A DNA stretch of 64,000 bases. It comes from Candidatus Rhodoferax mariagerensis. Lineage in GTDB: Bacteria; Pseudomonadota; Gammaproteobacteria; Burkholderiales; Burkholderiaceae_C. The DNA is taken from contig JADKAW010000006.1 of the NCBI GenBank assembly GCA_016719055.1, positions 62,001 through 126,000 on the forward strand. The letters are read 5' to 3'. Of the stretch, positions 38,429 through 45,652 are shown in pieces (the first letter of the stretch is position 1; every line of letters starts with the position of its first letter). Position numbers and translations under genes: made by a program. Under the pieces are notes generated by a model that was not told where the DNA came from, ran no database searches, and saw nothing but the letters and a program-made list of their open reading frames with translations.

Positions 38429-39595
38429 ATGACAGACTTGCAAAAACGTTCGCTGCTCAAAGCTGCAGCCCTGACCGCCGTGGCCAGCGCCGCGCTGGTC
38501 GGCTGTGGCAAAAAAGAAGAACCACCAGCACCGGCACCTGTGGCCTCGGCGCCAACGGCTGCCGTTTCGGCACCGGCCAAGCCCGAGCCACTGAAAATTG
38601 GTTTTGCCTACGTGGGCCCGGTGGGCGACGGGGGCTGGACCTTTGCGCATGACAACGGCCGCAAGGCGCTTGAAAAAGAGTTTGGCGACAAGATTGCCAC
38701 CTCGTTTGTTGAAAACGTGCCTGAATCCGCTGATGCCGAGCGCGTCATTCGCGACATGGCCGGCCAGGGCAACAAGCTGATTTTCGGCACCACCTTTGGC
38801 TACATGGAACCCATGCTCAAAGTCGCTGCCGACCTGAAAGACGTCAAGTTTGAACATGCTACTGGCTACAAACAAGCCGAAAACATGCGTACCTACGACA
38901 GCCGTACTTACGAAGGTGCTTACATGGCGGGTGTGATTGCTGGCAAGATGACCAAGAGCAATACGCTGGGTGTGGTGGCGTCGATCCCGATTCCTGAGGT
39001 GATCCGCAACATCAACAGCTTCACGCTGGGTGCGCAAAGCAGCAACCCCAAAGTCAAGACCAAAGTGGTGTGGGTGAACGGCTGGTTTGACCCGCCGAAA
39101 GAGACCGAAGCCGCCACCAGCCTAATCAACGGTGGTGCGGACGTGTTGTTCCAGAACACCGATTCTCCCGCCGTGCTGAAAACCGCCGAAGCCAAAGGCA
39201 AGCGCGCGTTTGGCTGGGATTCCGACATGACCGCCTACGGTCCGAAAGCGCACCTGGCTTCTGCCGTGATCAACTGGGGCCCGTACTACATCAAGGCCAC
39301 CAAAGAAGCCCTGGATGGCAGCTGGAAGGGTGGCGGCGCATCGTGGTGGGGTGTAAAAGAAGGCGCGATTGACATCGTCTCCATCGCTGAAGATGTGCCC
39401 GCAGAAACCAAAGCCAAGGTTGACGAGGTCAAAAAAGGCCTGGCCGACGGCAGCTTTGTGATCTGGAAAGGCCCGATCACCGACAACACCGGCAAGGTGC
39501 AGGTGGCCAAAGACGCCGCTGCTGATGACAAGTTCCTCGGCGGTCTGAACTTCTACGTCAAGGGTGTGGAAGGCAAGATTCCTGGCGGCAAGTAA
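38429..39595 (+). CDS. BMP family substrate-binding lipoprotein
   Basis: A 388-residue periplasmic receptor for the transporter. Signal peptide with lipobox VGC (KAAALTAVASAALVGCGKKEE), a Pro/Ala linker, then the PnrA/BMP fold: KIGFAYVGPVGDGGWTFAHDNGRKALEKE, FGTTFGYMEP, YEGAYMAGVIAGKMTKSNTLGVV, GADVLFQNTDSPAVLKTAE. Two Trp-rich segments (VNGWFDPPKE, SWWGVKEGAIDI) could stack on a purine ring. AAGGA lies before the ATG and a strong terminator follows. Purine nucleoside or base binding is inferred from family and context. Confidence 0.9.
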   Translation: MTDLQKRSLLKAAALTAVASAALVGCGKKEEPPAPAPVASAPTAAVSAPAKPEPLKIGFAYVGPVGDGGWTFAHDNGRKALEKEFGDKIATSFVENVPESADAERVIRDMAGQGNKLIFGTTFGYMEPMLKVAADLKDVKFEHATGYKQAENMRTYDSRTYEGAYMAGVIAGKMTKSNTLGVVASIPIPEVIRNINSFTLGAQSSNPKVKTKVVWVNGWFDPPKETEAATSLINGGADVLFQNTDSPAVLKTAEAKGKRAFGWDSDMTAYGPKAHLASAVINWGPYYIKATKEALDGSWKGGGASWWGVKEGAIDIVSIAEDVPAETKAKVDEVKKGLADGSFVIWKGPITDNTGKVQVAKDAAADDKFLGGLNFYVKGVEGKIPGGK

Positions 39596-39609
39596 TCTCG
39601 CCAGCCTCG

Positions 39610-39642
39610 AAAAAAACCCGGCCGCACCCGCCGGGTTTTTTT
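39610..39642 (+). terminator. Rho-independent terminator after the BMP operon
   Basis: Perfect 13-bp stem AAAAAAACCCGGC / GCCGGGTTTTTTT with a 7-nt loop, 14 bp after the stop codon. The remaining 170 bp to znuA hold nothing recognisable. Confidence 0.92.
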
Positions 39643-39813
39643 ATGCTTGAGCCACGGCCGAAAGATGGTTGGATGTCGTAATAGCACCGCGCGCGGCATT
39701 TTTGAATCAACGCCTGATGTTCTGCAGGAGTTGCGCCCTTGCAGTGGTCGTTGAACGTTGCCAGTTAAAGTGAAATCACTTTCATGTATGTCCGGGGGCA
39801 GAGTCCATGAAAG

Positions 39814-40731
39814 TTAGTTCAGCTTCATCCCGGCGACGAGCTGCGTCAGGTTGTGATTCATCATCTTCAAGTAGGTGGATGCTGGGCCGCTGGCTTCTGA
39901 TAAGGCATCTGAATACAGCGTGGCACCCACGCTTACGCCTGCGTCTTTGCTGAGTTGCGCCATCAGTTTGGGATTGCTCATGTTTTCGACAAACACGGCC
40001 TTGATTTTTTCGCGCTTGATCTGGCGAATCAGTTCAGCCACGTGTTTGGCGCTGGGTTCGCTGTCGGTATTCACACCCTCAGGTGAGAGCAGCGTGATGC
40101 CGTACCGCGCACCCAGGTAGCCAAACGCATCGTGCGAGGTGATCACCTTGCGCTGAGCTCGCCCGATGGCATCAAATTGCGCTTTGGCTTGCGCATCGAA
40201 GTCCTTGAGATGCTTGGCATAAGCCTCGGCATTGGCTTTGTAAGTGGCTGCACCGCTGGGGTCGGCTTTGGCCAGACCGGCGGCGATGTTGTTCACATAC
40301 TGCACCACGATAAGCGGGTTTTGCCAGGCGTGGGGGTCGGTTTCGGCGTGGCCATGGTCATGGCCGGCTTCGGCTGCCATTTGGCGCGGTTTCACGCCCT
40401 TGGAGGCCACCACGGTCTCGCCCTTGTAGCCTGCTGATTTGGCCAGCTTTTGTGCCCAAGGCTCAAAATTCAGGCCATTGATTACAAACATGCGCGCGCC
40501 CAGTACGGCTTTGGCATCCGCGGGGCTGGGGGCGAACTCGTGCGCATCAGCATCCGACCCGGCCAGCGTGGTGACCTTGACCCGGTCACCACCCACCACC
40601 TGCACCAGATCGCCCAGAATGCTGAACGAGGCGACCACCGGCAGCGCCTCGGCGGCGTTGGCATGGAAAGTAAAAAGCCCGCTGCCAGCCAGGGCAGTCA
40701 GGGCGAATAGCTTGAGGGTGTTGCGTTTCAT
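39814..40731 (-). CDS. znuA: Zinc ABC transporter substrate-binding protein (ZnuA-like)
   Basis: A 305-residue periplasmic metal receptor of the cluster A-I family. After a signal peptide (cleavage near FHANAA) the fold shows VVASFSILGDLVQVVGGDRV, a metal His in DAHEFAPSPAD, a His/Asp-rich loop EAGHDHGHAETDPHAWQNP that is typical of zinc rather than manganese receptors, TSHDAFGYLGARYGI and FVENMSNPKL. It is last in a minus-strand operon that starts under Zur-box-like sites, which supports zinc as substrate. A 28-bp gap separates it from the permease gene. Confidence 0.9.
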   Translation of the reverse strand: MKRNTLKLFALTALAGSGLFTFHANAAEALPVVASFSILGDLVQVVGGDRVKVTTLAGSDADAHEFAPSPADAKAVLGARMFVINGLNFEPWAQKLAKSAGYKGETVVASKGVKPRQMAAEAGHDHGHAETDPHAWQNPLIVVQYVNNIAAGLAKADPSGAATYKANAEAYAKHLKDFDAQAKAQFDAIGRAQRKVITSHDAFGYLGARYGITLLSPEGVNTDSEPSAKHVAELIRQIKREKIKAVFVENMSNPKLMAQLSKDAGVSVGATLYSDALSEASGPASTYLKMMNHNLTQLVAGMKLN

Positions 40732-40759
40732 GGCGTTCCTTGTCGAGGGTTAAAAAAAA

Positions 40760-41632
40760 TCAGCCAACCCGGTGCGGCCGTTTGAGAACTTGTGGCAACC
40801 AGCCGCCGGGTGAGAACAGCAGCGATACGCCATACAGCACCCCGGCGCAACCAATGATGGTCGGGCCGCTCGGCGTGTCGAGGTGGTAAGACAGCAGCAG
40901 TCCGGCCACACCGGCCAGCGCAGCTTGCGCGCTGGCGTTGATCAGCTGGGCGCTCAGGGTTTCGTGCCAAAGCCGGGCCGACACGGCAGGCAACATCATC
41001 AGGCCCACCGCCATCAGGGTGCCCAGGGTCTGAAACCCTGCCACCAGGTTCACCACCACCAGCAGCAGAAAACCTTGCTGCCAGATCCAGCCCCGGTGGC
41101 CAGAGGCACTCAGAAAAACCGGATCAAAAGTCTCCAGCACCAGACCCCGATACAGCGCTGCCAGCGCCAACAGGCTGACGCTGGCCACCCCCGCCACCAG
41201 CAGCAGACCGGGACCATCAACCCCGAGCGCACTGCCAAACAGAATGTGCAGCAAATCAAGCTGGCTGCCCTGGCGAGAAATCAGTGTGACCCCCAGCGCC
41301 AATGCCACCAGGTACAGCGCCGCCAGGCTGGCATCTTCTTTCAGATTCGTCGCGCGGCTGACCATGCCGGCAATGGCCGCCACCAGCACCCCGGCCACGA
41401 CCCCGCCCGCTGCCATCGCGGGCAGCGACAGGCCCGCCAGCATAAACCCAATGGCCACCCCCGGCAGCACCGCGTGGCTCAAGGCATCCCCTAGCAGGCT
41501 CATGCGCCGCAAGGTCAGAAAAACCCCCAGTGGTGCCGCGCTGACAGACAGTGCCAGCGTGGCTACCAGCGCGCGGCGCATGAAGGCAAATTCGGCAAAC
41601 GGGCCGATCAGCAGGTTCCACGCTTCGCTCAT
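40760..41632 (-). CDS. znuB: Zinc ABC transporter permease (ZnuB-like)
   Basis: A 290-residue ABC-3 family permease. Diagnostic are LTLRRMSLLGDALSHAVLPGVAIGFMLAG near residue 35 and GTLMAVGLMMLPAVSARLW near residue 205. ATG 41632 overlaps the ATPase stop (ATGA) and begins MSEAWNLLIGPF; the longer reading is excluded by that coupling. Confidence 0.9.
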   Translation of the reverse strand: MSEAWNLLIGPFAEFAFMRRALVATLALSVSAAPLGVFLTLRRMSLLGDALSHAVLPGVAIGFMLAGLSLPAMAAGGVVAGVLVAAIAGMVSRATNLKEDASLAALYLVALALGVTLISRQGSQLDLLHILFGSALGVDGPGLLLVAGVASVSLLALAALYRGLVLETFDPVFLSASGHRGWIWQQGFLLLVVVNLVAGFQTLGTLMAVGLMMLPAVSARLWHETLSAQLINASAQAALAGVAGLLLSYHLDTPSGPTIIGCAGVLYGVSLLFSPGGWLPQVLKRPHRVG

Positions 41633-42375
41633 GCAGGCACCCTTGGCGGGACATCGGTATGGCAAATCTCGGCCTGGTCGTCCCAGGCCTCGGCCAGTGC
41701 CCTGGCACGCTGCAGATGGGGTTCGGTCAGCACTTGGGCCGTATCACCCCAGGCCACCAGTTCACGCGCCAGCATCAATGTTTGTGGGAAATGCTTGCGC
41801 ACCTGGGCATCGTCATGCAGCACGGCGATCACGGTCTGGCCCTGGGCATGCCACTGGTGGATCAAGTCCAGCAGGGCCGCTGTGGTGCGTGAATCCATGG
41901 CGTTGAAGGGTTCATCCAGCAGGATCAGGTCCGCCTGCTGCACCAGCATGCGGGCAAACAGCACCCGTTGAAACTGCCCGCTTGACAGCGAGCCCACCGC
42001 CCGTTGTTCAAAACCCTCCAGCCCCACAGCGTGAATGGCTGCATCGACCCGGTCCAGCAGCGTGGCGTTGACCTTGCCCCAGGCACCCACGGCGCTCCAG
42101 CAGCCCAGCGACACGCAGTCACGCACCAGCATGGGGAAGCTGCGGTCAATCTCGGCTAGTTGCGGCAGGTAGGCCATGCGCGCTCGGGGCGCGTGCACCT
42201 GCACCCGTCCACCCGCCGGGCGCAACAAGCCCATGATGGTTTTCAGCAGCGTGCTTTTGCCCGAACCATTGGACCCGATCACGGCCGTGAGCGACCCTTG
42301 CGCAAACTGACCGGTGATATGGTGCAGGGCCGGGTGCTGGCGGTAACTCACCGTCAGGTTGTCCAGTTTCACCAT
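41629..42375 (-). CDS. znuC: Zinc ABC transporter ATPase (ZnuC-like)
   Basis: A 248-residue ATPase with Walker A GSNGSGKSTLLKTIMG, Q-loop YLPQLAEIDRSFPM, signature LSSGQFQRVLFARML, Walker B LILLDEPFNAMD and H-loop VLHDD. The LSSGQ form is common in metal importers. ATG 42375 (MVKLDNLTVSYR) is used because it lies inside the stop region of the upstream small gene, giving coupled translation; in-frame extension upstream is not plausible. Confidence 0.9.
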   Translation of the reverse strand: MVKLDNLTVSYRQHPALHHITGQFAQGSLTAVIGSNGSGKSTLLKTIMGLLRPAGGRVQVHAPRARMAYLPQLAEIDRSFPMLVRDCVSLGCWSAVGAWGKVNATLLDRVDAAIHAVGLEGFEQRAVGSLSSGQFQRVLFARMLVQQADLILLDEPFNAMDSRTTAALLDLIHQWHAQGQTVIAVLHDDAQVRKHFPQTLMLARELVAWGDTAQVLTEPHLQRARALAEAWDDQAEICHTDVPPRVPA

Positions 42376-42602
42376 GGTTTGACCTCGGCACCGGCCCACC
42401 ACACCGCCAGCCATAACAGCAGCACCACTGGCAGCACCGCCAGCACGCGCTGCCAAGCCGACCAGCCCAGCACGCTGTTGGTCAGCAGCCGGTGCGGTGA
42501 CACCGCTTGCCCGGGCGCATCGGGGCCAAGAGGGTGATGGGCGTGGGCAGGGTTGCGACTGTGCGTCTGGCTGTGATTGGAAATGGCTGACAGGTCGGTC
42601 AT
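42369..42602 (-). CDS. Small His-rich single-pass membrane protein
   Basis: A 77-residue protein leading the znu operon. The N-terminal part is His-rich (ISNHSQTHSRNPAHAHHP), followed by a linker and one membrane helix (WQRVLAVLPVVLLLWLAVWWAG) near the C-terminus. ATG 42602 is preferred over a TTG four codons upstream. Its stop overlaps the znuC start by 7 nt. Position directly behind the Zur-box-like sites and His content suggest zinc handling at the membrane; no named family is recognised, so this is inference. Confidence 0.65.
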   Translation of the reverse strand: MTDLSAISNHSQTHSRNPAHAHHPLGPDAPGQAVSPHRLLTNSVLGWSAWQRVLAVLPVVLLLWLAVWWAGAEVKPW

Positions 42603-42625
42603 GCGGGTCTTCAAAATTATTGGTG

Positions 42626-42648
42626 ATAATGCAATTTGATTGCGTTAT
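42626..42648. promoter_or_regulatory. Zur-box-like palindrome 1
   Basis: ATAATGCAATTTGATTGCGTTAT is an imperfect palindrome with TGCAA/TTGCG half-sites. It lies 24 bp before the His-rich gene of the znu operon and upstream of zur on the other strand. Confidence 0.7.
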
Positions 42649-42651
42649 AGT

Positions 42652-42674
42652 TTAATGCAACTTGATTGCGTTAA
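42652..42674. promoter_or_regulatory. Zur-box-like palindrome 2
   Basis: TTAATGCAACTTGATTGCGTTAA repeats box 1 at a 26-bp centre-to-centre distance and ends 33 bp before zur. Tandem sites between divergent zinc genes suit repression of both directions by Zur with zinc. Confidence 0.7.
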
Positions 42675-42706
42675 GTTTTACAACCAGAAATTTATTCTCA
42701 AACACC

Positions 42707-43231
42707 ATGGCCCAAGCCTTTCCTGCCACTGCCCTGCCGCCTGATCCCATTGATGTCCTGTTGTCAGCGCATGGCCTGCGCCGCACTGGCGCGGCGCGTC
42801 TGGTGCTGGGCTGGCTGCTGGCCAACCCGGACACCAGCTACACCCACGCCCAGTTGCAGGCGGCGTTGATGGACAGTGCCCACACCCTGGACCGGGTCAC
42901 GCTGTACCGGTTGATTGACCGCCTGACCCAGGTCGGTCTGCTGCTTTGCCGGGTCGATGCCAACCGGGTGCGCCGTTACCAGGCCATGCCCGCCAGCGTC
43001 AAGGCCATCCCGCACTTTGAATGCCAGAGCTGCCACCGCGACAGCCCGCTGGTTGGGGCTTTGCAAGCCAATGCGCTGGACCTGGAGCTGGCTGCACAAA
43101 ACGCCTTGATGGCTTTGCAGGCGCTGGGTTACCAGGGCATGAGTTTTGACATGGCGGTGCGCGGTGTGTGTGCCGACTGCGCCTCTGCGGCTGCAGGCAC
43201 TTCTACAACACCGTCACCCAGCGCGCCATGA
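42707..43231 (+). CDS. zur: Fur family transcriptional regulator Zur
   Basis: A 174-residue zinc-sensing repressor. The winged helix covers VLLSAHGLRRTGAARLVLGWLLANPDTSYTHAQLQAAL with recognition helix DRVTLYRLIDRLTQVGLL; the dimer domain has HFECQSCHRD and CADC, the two CxxC pairs that hold the structural zinc. ATG 42707 (MAQAFPATALPP) is used instead of an upstream in-frame start that would lie inside box 2. It is divergent from the znu operon and its TGA overlaps the next ATG (ATGA), so zur leads the MacB-like ABC operon. Confidence 0.88.
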   Translation: MAQAFPATALPPDPIDVLLSAHGLRRTGAARLVLGWLLANPDTSYTHAQLQAALMDSAHTLDRVTLYRLIDRLTQVGLLLCRVDANRVRRYQAMPASVKAIPHFECQSCHRDSPLVGALQANALDLELAAQNALMALQALGYQGMSFDMAVRGVCADCASAAAGTSTTPSPSAP

Positions 43232-43896
43232 TTCGTTGCCAGGGTTTGCGCTACGCCTATTCGGACGGCCCAACGCTGCAGTTCCCGGATGTGCAGGTGC
43301 CTCAAGGCGCGGTGCTACTGCTCAGCGGTCCCTCGGGTTGCGGCAAATCGACCTGGCTGGCGCTGGTAGCGGCGCTGATGTCCCCCACGGCAGGCCAGTT
43401 GTGGGTCGCCGGTGAAGCTGTGCATGCTCTGAAAAAGGTAGCTTCTGACGCATGGCGGGCAAGGGCTATCGGCTTTTTGCCTCAAAAGTTACACCTGAGT
43501 GCGGCGATGTCGGTGCAGCAAAACCTGGCCATGGCGCAGTGGGCCAGCGGGGTGCCAACCGATTCCGCGCGTATCGCGCAGGCATTGCAAGCGCTGGGCG
43601 TGGCCGAGTTGGCCGAACGCTTGCCGTCGCAACTCTCGGGCGGCCAGGCGCAGCGGGTGGCTTTGGCGCGTGCGGTGCTGTTGCAGCCACAGGTGATTCT
43701 GGCCGATGAACCCACGGCCAGCCTGGACGATGAGGCCGCAGCCGACGCGGTGGGTCTGTTGCTGGCTACGGCCAAAGCGCAGGCTGCGACGCTGGTGATC
43801 GCTACGCACGACGCGCGGGTGGCTGGGCTGATACCAGCGCAGATTGATGGTCGAAAAGGCTTCCAGCCTTTGCAGTTGTTACGCCATCAACTATGA
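43228..43896 (+). CDS. LolD/MacB-type ABC ATPase in zinc operon
   Basis: A 222-residue ATPase: Walker [20 protein letters not shown]-loop GFLPQKLHLS, signature LSGGQAQRVALARAVL, Walker B VILADEPTASLDD and H-loop ATHDARV. It pairs with the FtsX-like permease downstream. The set zur-ATPase-permease-DUF3299 resembles the zinc-responsive PA4063-PA4066 operon of Pseudomonas aeruginosa, which supports a role under zinc limitation; the transported substrate is unknown. An interspersed repeat copy at about 43427-43490 encodes part of the segment before GFLPQ. Confidence 0.85.
   Translation: MIRCQGLRYAYSDGPTLQFPDVQVPQGAVLLLSGPSGCGKSTWLALVAALMSPTAGQLWVAGEAVHALKKVASDAWRARAIGFLPQKLHLSAAMSVQQNLAMAQWASGVPTDSARIAQALQALGVAELAERLPSQLSGGQAQRVALARAVLLQPQVILADEPTASLDDEAAADAVGLLLATAKAQAATLVIATHDARVAGLIPAQIDGRKGFQPLQLLRHQL
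43427..43490. repeat. Interspersed repeat copy inside the zinc-operon ATPase
   Basis: GCTCTGAAAAAGGTAGC, GGGCAAGGGCTATC and GGCTTTTTGCC follow the repeat. It is translated as about ALKKVASDAWRARAIGFL, ahead of the Q-loop. Confidence 0.45.
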
Positions 43897-43906
43897 AATT
43901 CATACC

Positions 43907-45109
43907 ATGAAAACGCTGCTGTTTGCCTGGCGCTACCTGTGGTCCCGCCCCTTGGGCGCGGCGCTGAATGTGCTGCTGCTGGGCCTGGGGCTGGCCTCGA
44001 TCACGTTTTTGCTGCTGGTGGCGCACCAGCTCAGCCGCGCGTTTGACCGCGATCTGACCGGCATTGATGTGGTGGTGGGTGCCAAGGGCAGTCCAATGCA
44101 GCTGATTTTGAGTGGTGTACTGCACCTGGATGTGCCACCTGGCAATGTGTCGCTCAAAGCGGTGCGCGAGCTGGAAAAACACCCAATGGTGGCGGGCATC
44201 ATTCCGATCAGTCTGGGTGATAACTTTCAGGCCTACCGCATTGTGGGCACCTCGCCGGCTTACATCGATCATTACCAGGCCAAACTGGCGCAGGGGCAGG
44301 TCTGGAGCGCGCCGATGCAGGTGGTGCTGGGGGCTACAGTGGCGCGCCGGCTGGGTTTGCAGATCGGTCAGACCTTTGTCGGCTCGCACGGGCTGGGCGC
44401 GGGCGGCCACACCCATGGCGACAACCCTTACACCGTGGTGGGCCTTCTGGCGCCCAGCGGCAGCGTGCTGGACCGCCTGATCCTGACCGACAGCGCCTCG
44501 GTCTGGAAAGTGCACGAGGACTACACCGCAGTGGATGATGATGACCGGGCCGTCATGGAAGAAGAGCGCGAAATCACCCTGGCACTGGTCAAGTACAAAA
44601 CCCCGATGGCGGCGCTGAGCTTTCCCCGCTTCGTCAATACCAGCACCGAGATGCAGGCCGCCGCCCCGGCGCTGGAAATCAGCCGTCTGTTGCATCTGCT
44701 GGGCTTGGGCACCGATGTGCTGCGGGCGTTTGCAGCGGTGTTGCTGCTCACAGCGGCCTTGAGTGTGTTTATCGCGTTATGGAGCGCGGTGCGCGAACGC
44801 CGTGGCGATCTGGCCTTGCTGCGTATGCTGGGTGCGTCACCGGCCAAAGTGGCCGCCTTGTTGCTGAGCGAAGCGCTGTGGCTGGGCTTGCTGGCGTCCA
44901 TCCTCGGCCTCGCGCTCGGCCAAGGTTTTGCAGCCGCGCTGGGCTGGTTTTTGCAGCTTGACAACTCCTTGCTGGTAGCTGGTCTGGTCTGGCCAGCTAC
45001 GCTTGCCGTGGTGCCCGGTCTGGCACTTTTGGTGTCCCTGGGTGCGGCGCTGCTGCCCGCGCTGGGGGCGTATCGCGTGAGTGTTCTGGAGCTTCTTCAA
45101 AACCGATAA
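43907..45109 (+). CDS. FtsX/MacB-type ABC permease in zinc operon
   Basis: A 400-residue permease with one membrane helix at the N-terminus, a large periplasmic domain (residues about 40-270) and three helices at the C-terminus, the MacB/LolC topology. Family features are DVVVGAKGSPMQLILSGVLHLD and the FtsX core LSVFIALWSAVRERRGDLALLRMLGASPAKV. The periplasmic domain includes SHGLGAGGHTHGDNPYTVVG, a His-containing loop that could touch a metal. A degenerate partial copy of this gene is at 50370-50794. ATG 43907 gives a proper first helix (MKTLLFAWRYLWS). Confidence 0.88.
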   Translation: MKTLLFAWRYLWSRPLGAALNVLLLGLGLASITFLLLVAHQLSRAFDRDLTGIDVVVGAKGSPMQLILSGVLHLDVPPGNVSLKAVRELEKHPMVAGIIPISLGDNFQAYRIVGTSPAYIDHYQAKLAQGQVWSAPMQVVLGATVARRLGLQIGQTFVGSHGLGAGGHTHGDNPYTVVGLLAPSGSVLDRLILTDSASVWKVHEDYTAVDDDDRAVMEEEREITLALVKYKTPMAALSFPRFVNTSTEMQAAAPALEISRLLHLLGLGTDVLRAFAAVLLLTAALSVFIALWSAVRERRGDLALLRMLGASPAKVAALLLSEALWLGLLASILGLALGQGFAAALGWFLQLDNSLLVAGLVWPATLAVVPGLALLVSLGAALLPALGAYRVSVLELLQNR

Positions 45110-45124
45110 CCTTCAAGGAAATTT

Positions 45125-45367
45125 ATGAAAAAACCCTTTCTAGCCCTTATGGCGCTTGCGCTAACAGCTACTTTTTAAATAGCAAAAGAGTCGGCCAAAG
45201 AAACCCAGGAAGACATTGCCAAACACCGCAGCATGGCCGCAGCGCATGAGGCCGCTGCCAAATGCCTTGAGTCCGGCAAGGACGAAGCAGTCTGCAACAA
45301 GGCATTGCAGGCGGCCTGCAAAGGCATTGCCATTGGCAAGTTTTGCGGCATGAAACACGAACATTGA
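45125..45367 (+). pseudogene. Small Cys/His-rich secreted protein, copy 1, in-frame stop
   Basis: Fifteen bp after the permease stop and with AAGGAA before ATG begins a frame of 81 codons: MKKPFLALMALALTATF, then TAA at 45176-45178, then IAKESAKETQEDIAKHRSMAAAHEAAAKCLESGKDEAVCNKALQAAC and a tail with GIAIGKFCGMKHEH. The stop falls in the signal peptide inside a stretch resembling the interspersed repeat. The mature part holds four Cys and a terminal HEH, suiting metal or disulfide binding in the periplasm. A second copy at 50809 has no such stop but a frameshift. No family recognised. Confidence 0.65.
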
Positions 45368-45370
45368 ACC

Positions 45371-45530
45371 CAAGGAGCCTGTCGGCCTAAAGGAGCATTG
45401 GCTACGAACCGACCGCAGCGGCCCATTTTTCGCCGGCTTTTGACCCATCGCGGGGCTATGGGCCTGCAAATCCTGCGCTTGCCTGTGCTCACCGGGGTCA
45501 ATTCTCGCTGTTGAGTCCTTAAGGGCTCGT
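45371..45530. repeat. Degenerate miniature element, copy 1
   Basis: Begins GGAGCCTGTCGG and contains CCCATCGCGGGGCTATGGG and GGGGTCAATT..CGCT, matching the better preserved element at 49570-49758. Its right inverted repeat is worn away. The 285-bp gap here has no gene. Confidence 0.6.
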
Positions 45531-45652
45531 CCGTGAGTCACTTGCACAATTGTTACGCTGGCATTGCGCCTGGCTGTACATCCCAAATCTGGCGGTCGAA
45601 ATGCACAACCTATTTCTTCACGAGCCCTAAGTCCAACAGGCGTGCGCCAGGA

